This document shows positions 8,040 to 17,431 of a DNA stretch of 35,211 nt, in pieces (positions within the stretch are counted from its first letter, which is position 1; each line of letters starts with the position of its first letter). Below the pieces are notes generated by a model. That model saw nothing but the letters and a program-made list of their open reading frames with translations. It had not been told where the DNA came from and searched no databases. This DNA comes from Deltaproteobacteria bacterium. Its GTDB lineage: Bacteria > Desulfobacterota > GWC2-55-46 > DRQE01. The stretch covers positions 1-35,211 of the forward strand of contig WGEY01000013.1 in the NCBI GenBank assembly GCA_015492495.1. The letters are read 5' to 3'. The translations under genes and the position numbers were made by a program.

Positions 8040-8339
8040 ATGAAAAAGATACGTCAAGGATTAGGGAGGAGGATCAGGCTTCTCAGGAAGTCGAACGGCC
8101 TTACCCAGGAGCAGTTGGCGGAGAGGGCCGGGCTGTGCTACAAGTATGTAGGCGAGATAGAGAGGGGCGAGGTGAACCCGAGCTTGAAGTCAATGGTGGC
8201 TGTGGCTACGGCGCTCGGCGTAAGGATTAACGATCTCTTCCCCTCTGAAAACGACATTTTTCCGAACTTCGCACCCAGGGATCTCAGGTTGATCAAGGAA
8301 GCCCTATCGCTTTTAAACTCCACCTTCTCCAAATTGTAA
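8040..8339 (+). CDS. small XRE-family helix-turn-helix regulator
   Basis: DNA-binding protein of 99 residues. The HTH_3 domain covers about residues 5-62, with the recognition region in LTQEQLAERAGLCYKYVGEI and the usual ERGEVNPSL follow-up. A short C-terminal helix (about 75-99) is all that remains, so any ligand or dimer partner site must be small. The ATG at 8040 is chosen because AAAGGGGGC precedes it and the domain begins right after; the frame stays open for 57 codons upstream but through promoter-like AT-rich DNA. The neighbours (deacetylase, fluoride channel) give no clear target. Confidence 0.85.
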   Translation: MKKIRQGLGRRIRLLRKSNGLTQEQLAERAGLCYKYVGEIERGEVNPSLKSMVAVATALGVRINDLFPSENDIFPNFAPRDLRLIKEALSLLNSTFSKL

Positions 8340-8617
8340 GAGCCTTGCGGGATACAGATTATTGGAACCGAGCGTGATCCAACCGCCCGGCGCCCCGCTT
8401 CCCGTATGCCCTTGAGCAGAAGCCTGTCGTTATCCCTTCCGCGTTTTCCTCAGCGGACATGACACGCCCCCAAGCAATCAGCACTTGACAATAAGGTTTT
8501 ACAAACAGTATGCTTGAGGGCATGCTGTAAAAAGGGCGGCCGGGCTGCTCGAAGGTGCACGAGGAGCGTGTCCTGCTGCAACCTTGCGACTCTCCTGAGC
8601 ATGGCGGGGGCATCGAT
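8340..8617 (+). promoter_or_regulatory. crcB upstream region with sigma70-type promoter
   Basis: TTGACA (8485-8490), an 18-bp spacer and TATGCT (8509-8514) form a good promoter, giving a leader of about 100 nt before crcB. I looked for the fluoride riboswitch (crcB motif) in the leader and did not find its conserved GATGG and following pseudoknot parts. The first 140 nt of the interval show nothing recognisable. Confidence 0.5.
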
Positions 8618-8992
8618 TTGAAAAAAATAATCTTTCTTGCCCTTGGGGGTGCGGCGGGCACTGTACTGCGTTACTGGGTCTCCGGGTTCGTGCAGAGGTC
8701 GTACCGGGGCGGATTCCCTGTCGGCACCCTGGCGGTTAATATCGCCGGTTGCTTTCTGTTCGGGCTGGTCTGGTCGCTCGCCGAGGAGCGCCTTGTCGTA
8801 AGCGGGCAGTTGAGGGCCATGGTGCTGGTTGGCTTCATGGGTGCCTTCACCACGTTTTCGACCTTTGCCTTCGAGACGGGGGAGCTTCTGAGGGATGCGC
8901 AGTGGACGCTCGCCTCGTTCAACCTGCTGGCGCAGAACATATCGGGCATCATATTTCTCTACATAGGTCTTGCACTTGGACGTCTTCTTTAA
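8618..8992 (+). CDS. crcB: fluoride channel CrcB/FluC
   Basis: Small inner-membrane protein that exports fluoride as a dual-topology dimer. From the TTG at 8618 it has 124 residues, the normal length, with four membrane helices. Conserved family features are present: GGAAGTVLRY at the start, the N in LAVNIAGCF, and GFMGAFTTFSTFAFE, which contains the Phe and Thr residues lining the ion path. The TTG is preferred because GGCGGGGG lies 7-8 nt upstream and the frame above it (from 8555) is not family-like. It is followed after 14 nt by a DUF190 gene, its usual companion. Confidence 0.93.
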   Translation: MKKIIFLALGGAAGTVLRYWVSGFVQRSYRGGFPVGTLAVNIAGCFLFGLVWSLAEERLVVSGQLRAMVLVGFMGAFTTFSTFAFETGELLRDAQWTLASFNLLAQNISGIIFLYIGLALGRLL

Positions 8993-9006
8993 CGGGCGGG
9001 TGTGCT

Positions 9007-9351
9007 ATGAAACTGCCGGCTGAGGCCGAACTTCTGAGGATATTTATCGGTGAAAACGATCGCCACGAGGGGCGGCCGCTCTACGAGGTCATAGTCGAAG
9101 AGGCCAGGCGCCGGGGGCTTGCCGGCGCCACGGTGTTGAGGGGAACGCTCGGCTTCGGGGCGCACAGCCGATTGCACACGGCCAAGATACTGCGCCTTTC
9201 GGAGGACCTGCCCATGGTGGTCGAGATCGTGGATGTGCCGGAGAAGATAGAATCCTTCCTTCCCCTCCTCGAGGACCTGATCGAGGAGGGTCTTGTAACC
9301 ATCGAGACGGTCAGGGTGATCGCCTACAGGCACAACAAGGGGGCCGGTTAG
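9007..9351 (+). CDS. DUF190 protein, CrcB-associated
   Basis: 114-residue cytosolic protein of the DUF190 family (PII-like fold), often encoded beside crcB. Family features are the start AELLRIFIGENDRHEG, the ARRRGLAGATVLRG segment and the KILRLSEDLPMVVEIVD strand pair. It starts 14 nt after crcB and would be co-transcribed. A role in fluoride resistance is inferred from this linkage. An in-frame extension to 8749 exists but lies inside crcB, so the ATG at 9007 is used. Confidence 0.88.
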   Translation: MKLPAEAELLRIFIGENDRHEGRPLYEVIVEEARRRGLAGATVLRGTLGFGAHSRLHTAKILRLSEDLPMVVEIVDVPEKIESFLPLLEDLIEEGLVTIETVRVIAYRHNKGAG

Positions 9352-9379
9352 AGGCACCGTTACTTGCAGTCGACTGAAT

Positions 9380-10492
9380 ATGATAATAGGCGTACCAAAG
9401 GAGATAAAGGACAACGAATACCGTGTGGCCCTCGTGCCCTCCGGTGTAAGGGCCCTGAAGGACCGGGGGCACCGCGTGCTGGTCCAAGAGGGGGCCGGGG
9501 CCGGCAGCGCCGTGCCGGACCGGGAGTTCGAGGAGGCGGGTGCCGAGATTGTGGCATCACCCGAAGAGGTCTTTTGCCGCTCGGATGTGATCATAAAGGT
9601 GAAGGAGCCGCAGCCGGAGGAGTACGCCTACCTCAAAGAAGGCCTCATCCTCTTTACATTCCTTCACCTCGCGACCAAAAAAAGGCTGGCGGAGGTTCTC
9701 ATAGAAAAAAGGGTTGCGTCGATCGCCTATGAGACGGTCGAGGTGGACGGGGGCGGGCTTCCCATACTGAGGCCCATGAGCGAGGTCGCGGGCAAGCTCT
9801 CCGTGCAGATAGGGGCGCACTTCCTACTTAAGCCCAACTGGGGAAGGGGCGTGTTGCTCGGTGGGGTGCCGGGGGTCGAAAGGGGAATGATACTCATCCT
9901 CGGTGCCGGCACCGTTGGATTGAACGCCCTCAAGGTCGCCGTGGGGCTCGGAGCAGAGCCTTGCGTCATCGATGTAGACACCGACAGGTTCAGATACCTC
10001 GACGATATCTTCGGAGGCAAGGTGAAGACCCTTGCCTCCAACACCTACAACATAGAGAAGGCTGCCACGGCCTGCGACATACTGGTAGGAGCGGTCCATA
10101 TCCCCGGCGCCAGAACCCCCGTCCTTGTGCCGGAAGAACTCGTCCGGCGCATGAAAAAGGGCAGCGTGATCGTCGACGTGGCCGTGGACCAGGGCGGCTG
10201 TGTGGAGACCATACGCCCCACGACCCACTCGCAGCCGGTGTATGAGGTCGCCGGGGTTCTGCACTACGGTGTATCCAACATCCCGGGCGCCGTCCCCAGG
10301 ACCTCCACCTTCGCCCTGACCAACGTCACGCTCCCCTACCTTTTGAAGATCGCCGACCTCGGCTTTGAAGGGGCCGTCAAGGCCGAACCGGCCCTTGCAA
10401 GGGGCACAAACACCTTCGGCGGCAACCTCTGCCACAGGGCCGTTGCAGAAGCGCTCGCCATGGAATGCACACCACTTGAAGAGATCCTCTGA
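9380..10492 (+). CDS. ald: alanine dehydrogenase
   Basis: NAD-dependent enzyme that converts L-alanine to pyruvate and ammonia, and the reverse. The 370-residue length is typical. The N-terminal MIIGVPKEIKDNEYRVAL, the substrate-site Lys in IKVKEPQPEEY, the catalytic His in FTFLHLA, the Rossmann motif ILGAGTVGLNA and the catalytic Asp region VIVDVAVDQGG are intact, as is the C-terminal GNLCHRAVAEAL. It follows the DUF190 gene by 28 nt on the same strand but is functionally unrelated, so the linkage may be only transcriptional. The ATG has no obvious Shine-Dalgarno. Confidence 0.96.
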   Translation: MIIGVPKEIKDNEYRVALVPSGVRALKDRGHRVLVQEGAGAGSAVPDREFEEAGAEIVASPEEVFCRSDVIIKVKEPQPEEYAYLKEGLILFTFLHLATKKRLAEVLIEKRVASIAYETVEVDGGGLPILRPMSEVAGKLSVQIGAHFLLKPNWGRGVLLGGVPGVERGMILILGAGTVGLNALKVAVGLGAEPCVIDVDTDRFRYLDDIFGGKVKTLASNTYNIEKAATACDILVGAVHIPGARTPVLVPEELVRRMKKGSVIVDVAVDQGGCVETIRPTTHSQPVYEVAGVLHYGVSNIPGAVPRTSTFALTNVTLPYLLKIADLGFEGAVKAEPALARGTNTFGGNLCHRAVAEALAMECTPLEEIL

Positions 10493-10760
10493 CCCTTTGC
10501 TCACGAGCCTTTACTGAAGGGCCTCTGTTCCAATAACCCCGTGAAAATTCGGCGTTTTCTCCTTGACTCCGGAGGCTAAATAGGATAGTTTTACTATTTG
10601 ATCGTCGAACTGCCGGCGGTTGTCCCTCAGCGGCCGAACGGGTATGGATTGAAGCCCCAGTTGCAGGGAATGCCTGCCTGTGCCGTGGTCACGGCAGGCA
10701 GGCGCCAGCTATGCATTTTCACCGCCGTACCTTTACATGACTTGACCGAGGAGATGATTC
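10493..10760 (+). promoter_or_regulatory. lysS leader region: possible promoter, palindrome and hairpin
   Basis: TTGACT (10563-10568) with TAGTTT 17 bp downstream (10586-10591) is a possible promoter. A small dyad, ATAGT-TTT-ACTAT (10585-10597), overlaps the -10. A 13-bp GC hairpin, arms 10672-10679 with 10682-10686 and 10691-10703, one 2-nt bulge and a 4-nt loop, stands 57 nt before the start codon. I see no T-box specifier or NGGNNG-type antiterminator sequence, so I do not call a T-box. Confidence 0.35.
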
Positions 10761-12257
10761 GTGAAAGCGAGGAGCCAGGAATATCAACAGCGCCTGAACA
10801 AGCTCAAGGCGCTCAGACAAAAAGGGGTGGACCCGTATCCGAACGACTTTAAGCCCGACTCTACGTGTGCGCTCTGTGTGGAGAAGTACGGCGGGCTCAA
10901 GGCGGAGGAGCTTGAAGGATCGACCGACAGGGTGTCCTTGGGCGGCAGGATAATGTCTTTGAGGAAGTTCGGCAGGGCCTCGTTTGCGCACATACAGGAC
11001 AGGACCGGAAGGCTTCAGGTCTACTTCAAGAAGGACATCCTCGGCGAGGGTGCGTGGGAGCTTTTCAGGGAATGCGATATAGGCGATATAATAGGTGTTA
11101 CGGGAAGACCGTTCAGAACAAGGACCGGTGAGCTTACCATAGAGGTGGACGGCCTGAGGCTCCTTGCAAAGGGGTTGAACCCCCTTCCTGAGAAGTGGCA
11201 CGGGCTGAGGGACGTGGAGGCGAGGTACCGTCAAAGGTACGTGGACCTGATGGTGAACCCGGAGGTGAAGGATGTCTTCCGCAAGAGGACCGAGACGATA
11301 CGGTTCATAAGGGAGTTCCTCGCCTCGAGGGACTTCATCGAGGTGGAGACCCCCATGATGCAGCTCATCCCAGGCGGTGCCGCGGCAAAGCCCTTCATAA
11401 CGCACCACAACGCCCTCGATACGGACCTCTACCTGCGCATCGCTCCGGAGCTGTACCTTAAGAGGCTGGTCATCGGGGGCTTTGAGAGGGTCTTCGAGAT
11501 AAACAAGAACTTCAGGAACGAGGGGATCTCGACCCAGCACAACCCTGAGTTCACCATGCTGGAGTTCTACCAGTCCTATGCCACCTACGAGGACCTTATG
11601 GATCTCACCGAGGAGATGATCACGGCGCTCGTGGAAAGGCTCCACGGTACGCTCAAGATCGAATACCAGGGGCAGACACTGGACTTCACCCCTCCCTGGA
11701 CGAGGATCACGGTAAAGGACGCCATCCTCAAGTACGGCGACGCCGGCGAGGAGGTCTTCAGGGACCGGCAAGAGGCGCTCAAGGTGCTGAAAGGACTCGA
11801 TCCCCAGGCACCCGACGGGCTGAGCCACGGCAAGATACTCGTCGAGATCTTTGAGCACGTGGCCGAGCCGAGGCTCATACAGCCGACCTTTGTTACCCAT
11901 TATCCCATCGAGGTCTCTCCGCTCTCGAAGAGAAACGCACAGGATGAGGGCCTTGCAGACAGGTTTGAGCTGATGATCATGGGCAAGGAGATAGCCAACG
12001 CCTTCAGCGAGCTTAACGATCCCCTGGATCAGAGGGAGAGGTTCCTGGAGCAGGCCCGCGAGCGCGAGGCCGGTGATGAGGAGGCGCACCGCATGGACGA
12101 GGACTTCATCAGGGCGCTTGAGTACGGTATGCCGCCGACGGCCGGTGAAGGTATCGGCATAGACAGGCTGGTCATGATCCTTACGAACTCGCCTTCCATA
12201 CGCGATGTGATACTCTTTCCGCTCTTGAGAGCGGAAAGGCAGGGGCAAGGCGGCTGA
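10761..12257 (+). CDS. lysS: lysyl-tRNA synthetase, class II
   Basis: Charges tRNA-Lys with lysine. The 498-residue protein has an N-terminal OB-fold anticodon-binding domain (about 55-150) and a class II catalytic core. Motif 1 lies around [10 protein letters not shown], motif 2 at [20 protein letters not shown], and motif 3 at [13 protein letters not shown]. The start is GTG, supported by GAGGAG 7-8 nt upstream and by the usual N-terminal helix just after it. It leads the outer-membrane block; lolC begins about 150 nt downstream, so it may share a transcript. Confidence 0.97.
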   Translation: MKARSQEYQQRLNKLKALRQKGVDPYPNDFKPDSTCALCVEKYGGLKAEELEGSTDRVSLGGRIMSLRKFGRASFAHIQDRTGRLQVYFKKDILGEGAWELFRECDIGDIIGVTGRPFRTRTGELTIEVDGLRLLAKGLNPLPEKWHGLRDVEARYRQRYVDLMVNPEVKDVFRKRTETIRFIREFLASRDFIEVETPMMQLIPGGAAAKPFITHHNALDTDLYLRIAPELYLKRLVIGGFERVFEINKNFRNEGISTQHNPEFTMLEFYQSYATYEDLMDLTEEMITALVERLHGTLKIEYQGQTLDFTPPWTRITVKDAILKYGDAGEEVFRDRQEALKVLKGLDPQAPDGLSHGKILVEIFEHVAEPRLIQPTFVTHYPIEVSPLSKRNAQDEGLADRFELMIMGKEIANAFSELNDPLDQRERFLEQAREREAGDEEAHRMDEDFIRALEYGMPPTAGEGIGIDRLVMILTNSPSIRDVILFPLLRAERQGQGG

Positions 12258-12409
12258 CCCTGATGCGGAAAAAGCGTTGGAGGTCTTCCGGCGAGCGGAC
12301 CGGGCCGGGGCTTGCTTCTCGCAGAGCCTGAACAGTCGTGTCCGAACAGGCCCCGTGTCCCGATGTCTCGAAGGCCGGAAGGGCTGGAAGAGGGGAACAG
12401 ACAAACCAC

Positions 12410-13678
12410 ATGTCCTACGAATGGTTTATCGGTTTAAGGTATCTCAGGGCAAAGAGAAGACCGACCTTTATCTCGGTCATAACGTTCATATCGATACTGG
12501 GTATAACGGTAGGGGTTACGGCGCTGATCATAGTCCTGTCGGTCATGACGGGGTTTGAAGAGGACCTCAAGGAGAAGATACTCGGCATAAACGCACACAT
12601 AGTCGTAACCGGGGCGGGAGGCGGCATAAAGGGCTACAACGAGGTGGCTTCACGCATAAGAGGGGTTGAGGGTGTCACAGGCGCCACCCCGTTCATATAC
12701 AGGCAGGCCATGCTCTCCACCAGGAGGGGGGTTACCGGGGCCGTTGTAAGGGGGCTCGATGTCGATACCATAGGAGAGGTCACAGTATTGCCCCGTCGCA
12801 TGAAGGCGGGAGGGTTGGAAGGGCTTACGCGGTCCTTCAGGGAGGCCTCGGACAAGGGGGAGCTGCCAGGCATAGTCGTCGGAGCGGAGCTTGCAAGGAG
12901 CCTCGGTGTCTGGCTCGGTGACGAGGTCAACGTCATCACGTCGCTTGGAGGTGGTGCGGCAATGGGCCCGGTGCCGAGGATGGCGCGCTTCAGGGTGGCC
13001 GGGATATTCGAGCTCGGCATGTACGACTACGACTCGAGCCTGGCATTCATATCCATAGAGAACGCACAGAGCTTCTTCAGGCTCGGGGACACCGCAACAG
13101 GCATAGAGGTGAAGATAGAGGATATATACAAGGCGGACAAGATCAAGAAGAAGATACAGTCCGCCCTCGGGCTTCCCTATCTTGCAAGGACATGGATGGA
13201 GATGAACAGGAACCTCTTTTCGGCCCTCAAGCTCGAGAAGGTCGCCATGTTCATAATACTGATGCTCATAGTCGCGGTCGCGGCGCTTAACATAATAAGC
13301 ACGCTTATTATGGTGGTGATGCAGAAGGGAAAGGAGATCGCAATCCTCAAGGGCCTCGGGGCGACCTCGGCCTCGATCATGAAGATATTCATGATAGAGG
13401 GGTTTGTCATAGGGCTTGTGGGAACCTTCTTCGGCACACTGATAGGGGTGGTCTGCGCGCTGAACCTCGAAGGGTTGGTGGGGTTCATCGAAAGGGTCTT
13501 CCACTTCAAGATCCTTCCACCGAGCGTCTATTACATCGACAGGCTCCCGTCGAGGGTGGAGCCGGCCTTCGTCCTCGTCATCGTGCTCGTCTCCATAGGT
13601 ATAAGCTTCCTGGCGACCATCTACCCCTCTTGGAAGGCGTCCCGGTTAGACCCTGTGGAGGGGCTGAGGTATGAGTGA
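12410..13678 (+). CDS. lolC: lipoprotein-releasing ABC transporter permease (LolC/LolE)
   Basis: Inner-membrane subunit of the LolCDE machine that extracts outer-membrane lipoproteins and hands them to LolA. 422 residues from the ATG at 12410, which begins MSYEWFIGLRYLRAKRR, the family's usual start. One membrane helix (about 22-48) precedes a large periplasmic domain (about 50-265), and three helices follow in the C-terminal 150 residues with the FtsX-type segment KEIAILKGLGATSASI and a final PSWKASRLDPVEGLRYE. There is one permease gene, so it likely acts as a LolC/E hybrid homodimer (LolF-like) with LolD. Confidence 0.93.
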   Translation: MSYEWFIGLRYLRAKRRPTFISVITFISILGITVGVTALIIVLSVMTGFEEDLKEKILGINAHIVVTGAGGGIKGYNEVASRIRGVEGVTGATPFIYRQAMLSTRRGVTGAVVRGLDVDTIGEVTVLPRRMKAGGLEGLTRSFREASDKGELPGIVVGAELARSLGVWLGDEVNVITSLGGGAAMGPVPRMARFRVAGIFELGMYDYDSSLAFISIENAQSFFRLGDTATGIEVKIEDIYKADKIKKKIQSALGLPYLARTWMEMNRNLFSALKLEKVAMFIILMLIVAVAALNIISTLIMVVMQKGKEIAILKGLGATSASIMKIFMIEGFVIGLVGTFFGTLIGVVCALNLEGLVGFIERVFHFKILPPSVYYIDRLPSRVEPAFVLVIVLVSIGISFLATIYPSWKASRLDPVEGLRYE

Positions 13679-13876
13679 GCCCGTGCGAGGTTGGCGTTGA
13701 ACGGCGTGCAGCCGCAGGGAAGGCTGATGGACTAAAGCTGGTGCGCGTCTCGTCGGTGCCGCGGTGACGAGATTCGAAGCATCCTGTAACAGGCTCGGGG
13801 AGTCTTCTCATGTAAGTGATTACAGAGCAGGCGCCGCGGCTGCAGGGAACGCACTCGCGATGTATGTTCAACGGAT
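13679..13876 (+). other. structured 198-nt spacer between lolC and lolD
   Basis: No gene is found. Inverted repeats include TCTCGTC (13748-13754)/GACGAGA (13766-13772), TGTAA-GTGA-TTACA (13811-13824), and a long-range pair TGCAGCCGC (13707-13715)/GCGGCTGCA (13836-13844) that would enclose the other two. Together they could fold into a closed three-helix RNA inside the lol transcript. I recognise no known RNA family. Confidence 0.35.
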
Positions 13877-14551
13877 ATGGCACACATAAGGGTAAAGGGA
13901 GTTCACAAGACTTACGGACAAGGGGAAAACGCCGTAGATGTACTTAACGGGATCGACCTTGAAATAGACAGGGGAGAGACGCTGGCGATTCTCGGCGCCT
14001 CGGGGGTCGGCAAGTCCACGCTCCTCAACATCATAGGGGCGCTCGATCGCCCCACAAGGGGTGAGGTCTTTTATAAGGACGAGCCCATATTCAACATGGA
14101 CGACAGGAGGCTCGCCGCGTTCAGAAACAGGACCATAGGCTTTGTCTTCCAGTTCCACCACCTTCTACCGGAGTTCACGGCCGTGGAGAACGTCATGCTC
14201 CCGGCGCTCATCGGGGGCGGTGATTACACCGAGGCCAGAAAAAGGAGCGAGGACCTTCTGAGGGAGGTGGGGCTCGGTGGAAGGCTGGGGCACAAGCCAG
14301 GGGAGCTTTCGGGCGGCGAACAGCAGCGGTGCGCGATAGTGCGCGCCCTCATCCAGACCCCTGAGGTCATACTCGCGGACGAGCCCACGGGGAACCTCGA
14401 TACGAAGACCGGTGACGAGGTCTTCGAGCTTCTTTTGAGGTTCAACAGGGAAAAGAATATATCCCTCGTCGTTGTGACGCACAACGAAAGGCTTGCGGCA
14501 AGGCTCGGAGGGAGGATCACCATGGTGGACGGCAGGATCGCGGAACAGTAA
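13877..14551 (+). CDS. lolD: lipoprotein-releasing ABC transporter ATPase LolD
   Basis: ATP-hydrolysing subunit of the lipoprotein release complex. 224 residues. Walker A is GASGVGKST, the Q-loop lies in [18 protein letters not shown] (the LolD-typical HHLLPEF), the signature is LSGGEQQR, Walker B is [12 protein letters not shown], and the switch His is in [10 protein letters not shown]. It works with the permease encoded upstream on the same strand. The 198-nt gap is unusual for such a pair and holds inverted repeats. Confidence 0.95.
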   Translation: MAHIRVKGVHKTYGQGENAVDVLNGIDLEIDRGETLAILGASGVGKSTLLNIIGALDRPTRGEVFYKDEPIFNMDDRRLAAFRNRTIGFVFQFHHLLPEFTAVENVMLPALIGGGDYTEARKRSEDLLREVGLGGRLGHKPGELSGGEQQRCAIVRALIQTPEVILADEPTGNLDTKTGDEVFELLLRFNREKNISLVVVTHNERLAARLGGRITMVDGRIAEQ

Positions 14552-14586
14552 AAACATACAGAAAGTTTAAGGGGGCACATCAACGG

Positions 14587-17265
14587 TTGAGGCTCATCCG
14601 GGTACTTTTCGTTATCATAGCTTTGGTGATCGTGTTTTCCGGTACAGCAGCCGCGGAACGTACCGGCCCGAGGGTACTTATTCTTCCATTTGACATCCAC
14701 TCCGGGGTCGACATCTCGGCTGAAAGAAGGGATCTGATGGAGACCATCGCCTCGTCGCTCTACGACCAGGGGGCCGAGATAGTCGGCGTTGAGCGCGTAA
14801 AGGAGCTCTTTGTGGAAGAAGGTGTACGGAGCTTCGACGAGAAGACCGCGATGGAGCTCTCCGGGAAGGTGAAGGCCGACTTCGCCGTGCTTGGTTCGAT
14901 AACGCTACTTGAAAGCATCTATTCGGCGGACTGGCGCATACTGGACATAAAGGGATCGAGGCTCCTCAGGTTCTACCACAAGGAGGCCTCTTCAGCCGGG
15001 GAGCTTGCAAAGAAGGTGAAGGATACGACCGCTTCCATGTACAAGAGGATGCTCATGGGCGCCGGGTTGAAGCCCCACGTAAGTACCGGGGTCGTTGCGC
15101 AGGTACTCATCGAGGGTAACAGAAGGATAGATTCCGAGGCCGTCTCAAGGAAGCTCAGGACCAGGGCCGGGCACCCCTTTTCAGCCGAAGACATCAAAGA
15201 GGACATACACACGGTTTACGGCATGGGCTACTTCGATGACGTCATGGTGGACCTCTCTGAGACGAAGGACGGCAAGGTGGTGACCTTCATCGTAAGGGAG
15301 AAGCCCTTTGTAAAGACCGTGAACATAAAGGGCAACAAGAACATAAACGAAGAGAGGATCAGGGAGGTTCTCACGCTCAAGACCAATACCATACTCGACC
15401 GTATCGTTGTAAAGGAAGACGCCGAGAGGATCAGGGGGCTCTACATCCAGGACGGTTATTACCTCGCGGATGTCAGGGGTGAGGTGAAGGTCGAGGGGCT
15501 CGATGCCACGGTGACCTTCCGCATCGACGAGGGGGAGAAGGTCAAGGTGAGGAGGATAACGATCATCGGGAACAAGGCCTTCTCGGACAGGAGGCTCAAG
15601 GGGCTCATGAACACGAAGGAGACCGACCTGCTCTCTTTTGTCACCGGCTCCGGGAGCTTCAACGAGTATGTCTTTGAAAACGACCTCGCCCTCATCATGA
15701 AGCATTACTTCGACAACGGCTACATAAAGGCGGACATACTCGACCGCAAGGTGCTTTTGAGCGAAGACAAGCGATGGTTTTACATAACGATAGCCGTCTT
15801 TGAAGGGGAACGGTTCAGGGTGGGCAGTATCGATATCGAGGGGGAACTCATCGCCGGCAAGGAGGAGCTCCTGAAGGCACTCAGGATTGGTACAGGCCAG
15901 ATCTTCAACAGGAGCAAGCTTCGCAAGGGGATCGACGCCCTGACCGAGATATACGGTGACAAGGGATTCGCCAACGCGGAGTTCGATCCCGTAACCAGGA
16001 TAAACGACGATAAGAAAACGATCGACATAGTCATACGGGTGACCAAGAACGAACCGGTTTATATCGAAAGGATCGGTATAACCGGCAACGTGCGCACGAG
16101 GGACAAGGTCATAAGAAGGGAGCTGGAGTTCGCCGAAGGGGAGCTCTTTTCTTTCTCCGGGCTTAAAAAGAGCAGAAACAACCTGAGAAGGCTCGGGTAC
16201 TTTGAGTCAGTGGACATAGAGAAGAGCGCCGGCAGCGCGCCGAACAAGGTGAAGCTCGATGTGAACGTAACGGAAAGGCCCACCGGTGCGGTCACCTTCG
16301 GCATGGGCTATAGCACGGTGGACAAGGTCATAGCCACCGCCTCGGTATCCCAGTCGAACCTCATGGGCACGGGGATAAAGCTCGACATGTCGGGTACCAT
16401 AAGCTCAAAGAGTTCCAATTATGTATTCAGCTTCACCCAGCCCTGGCTCTTTGACAGGCCGCTTTCCGCCGGGGTGGACCTCTTCAACACAACGAGGGTG
16501 TACCCCGACTTCTCCATGGACAAGAAGGGCTTCAACCTGCGGTTCGGCTTTCCCCTGTACAAGAGGACGACGCGCGCCTACCTTACATACAGGTACGAAA
16601 ATGTCTATGTCACCGACGTGGCTGGCACGGCGTCGAGCACCATAAAGGATCAGGAGGGAAAGAGCACGGTTAGCAGCGTAAGAGCGCTCATACGACACGA
16701 CACCCGTGACGACATATTCTTCCCCACCGAGGGTGAGACCCTGTCGTTCTCCACCGAGGTGGCGGGAGGCTGGCTCGGCGGTAACACAAGCTACGTCAAA
16801 CACGAGGGCAGCGCCACAAAGTACTTCCCCATGCCTTGGGAGACCACACTTTCCATAAGGGGCTCGTTCGGCTTCGTATACAGCTTCGGCGGAAAGGACG
16901 TCCCTGTGTACGAAAGGTACTTTCTCGGAGGCATAAACTCCCTCAGGGGCTTTGAAACGCGTACCGTGGGTCCGAAGGATCCGTCAACAGGCGAGATCAT
17001 AGGCGGAGAGAGCATGGTGACGATCAATACCGAGTACATCTTCCCGCTCTTTCCCCAGGAGCGAATAAAGGGGGTCGTCTTCTTCGACGTGGGCAATGCC
17101 TTTGAGAGCGCAATAGACCCCGGAGACCTCAGAAAGGGTGCCGGTGTGGGCATACGCTGGTTCTCGCCCATCGGCCCCTTGAGGATCGAGTGGGGGTACA
17201 ACCTGGATAGGAAGGACGACGAGAAGCAGTCTGTATGGGAGTTCACCATGGGCGGTATGTTCTAA
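14587..17265 (+). CDS. bamA: outer membrane assembly factor BamA with extra N-terminal domain
   Basis: Central outer-membrane protein that folds and inserts beta-barrels. 892 residues, longer than the ~800 of E. coli. A signal peptide covers residues 1-23 (cut after TAAA). Residues about 27-160 form an extra alpha/beta domain (RVLILPFDIHSG...) like TolB-N/FlgT-type periplasmic domains. Five POTRA domains start near residues 167, 240, 319, 409 and 491 (recognisable by IxGN motifs such as VNIKGNKNI and IGITGNVRT). The barrel runs from about 566 to the end, with the loop-6 motif SLRGFE and a terminal Phe. The start is TTG with AAGGGGG upstream. It is followed by the Skp-type chaperone gene, as is common. 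Confidence 0.95.
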   Translation: MRLIRVLFVIIALVIVFSGTAAAERTGPRVLILPFDIHSGVDISAERRDLMETIASSLYDQGAEIVGVERVKELFVEEGVRSFDEKTAMELSGKVKADFAVLGSITLLESIYSADWRILDIKGSRLLRFYHKEASSAGELAKKVKDTTASMYKRMLMGAGLKPHVSTGVVAQVLIEGNRRIDSEAVSRKLRTRAGHPFSAEDIKEDIHTVYGMGYFDDVMVDLSETKDGKVVTFIVREKPFVKTVNIKGNKNINEERIREVLTLKTNTILDRIVVKEDAERIRGLYIQDGYYLADVRGEVKVEGLDATVTFRIDEGEKVKVRRITIIGNKAFSDRRLKGLMNTKETDLLSFVTGSGSFNEYVFENDLALIMKHYFDNGYIKADILDRKVLLSEDKRWFYITIAVFEGERFRVGSIDIEGELIAGKEELLKALRIGTGQIFNRSKLRKGIDALTEIYGDKGFANAEFDPVTRINDDKKTIDIVIRVTKNEPVYIERIGITGNVRTRDKVIRRELEFAEGELFSFSGLKKSRNNLRRLGYFESVDIEKSAGSAPNKVKLDVNVTERPTGAVTFGMGYSTVDKVIATASVSQSNLMGTGIKLDMSGTISSKSSNYVFSFTQPWLFDRPLSAGVDLFNTTRVYPDFSMDKKGFNLRFGFPLYKRTTRAYLTYRYENVYVTDVAGTASSTIKDQEGKSTVSSVRALIRHDTRDDIFFPTEGETLSFSTEVAGGWLGGNTSYVKHEGSATKYFPMPWETTLSIRGSFGFVYSFGGKDVPVYERYFLGGINSLRGFETRTVGPKDPSTGEIIGGESMVTINTEYIFPLFPQERIKGVVFFDVGNAFESAIDPGDLRKGAGVGIRWFSPIGPLRIEWGYNLDRKDDEKQSVWEFTMGGMF

Positions 17266-17431
17266 GCCGCCGGCTGTCCTGCGGAATACTTGGAGAACCG
17301 CTTCGGGGGCCGGGTTGTTGAAAGGAGCATCCTGGCCGGAAGGGTGTGAGAAGCGCACTTCTCCGGCCGGCCTTTAGGCCGGGCATCAGGGAATGCTCGG
17401 TCCAGTACAAAAAAAAAAGGAGCCAAAGAAG

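Noticed and set aside
8490-8617. Fluoride riboswitch (crcB motif) in the crcB leader
   Set aside because: The conserved GATGG segment and its pseudoknot partner are not present in the leader or nearby.
10493-10760. T-box leader for lysS
   Set aside because: No T-box core sequence or terminator/antiterminator pair could be found.
10719-12404. Long open frame on the minus strand opposite lysS
   Set aside because: It is a GC-driven mirror frame of a clear class II synthetase; its product is rich in His, Arg and Leu and lacks any family pattern. The same applies to long opposite-strand frames over lpxB/msbA (about 21963-23237), ubiD (33915-35078) and the antiporter (498-2130).
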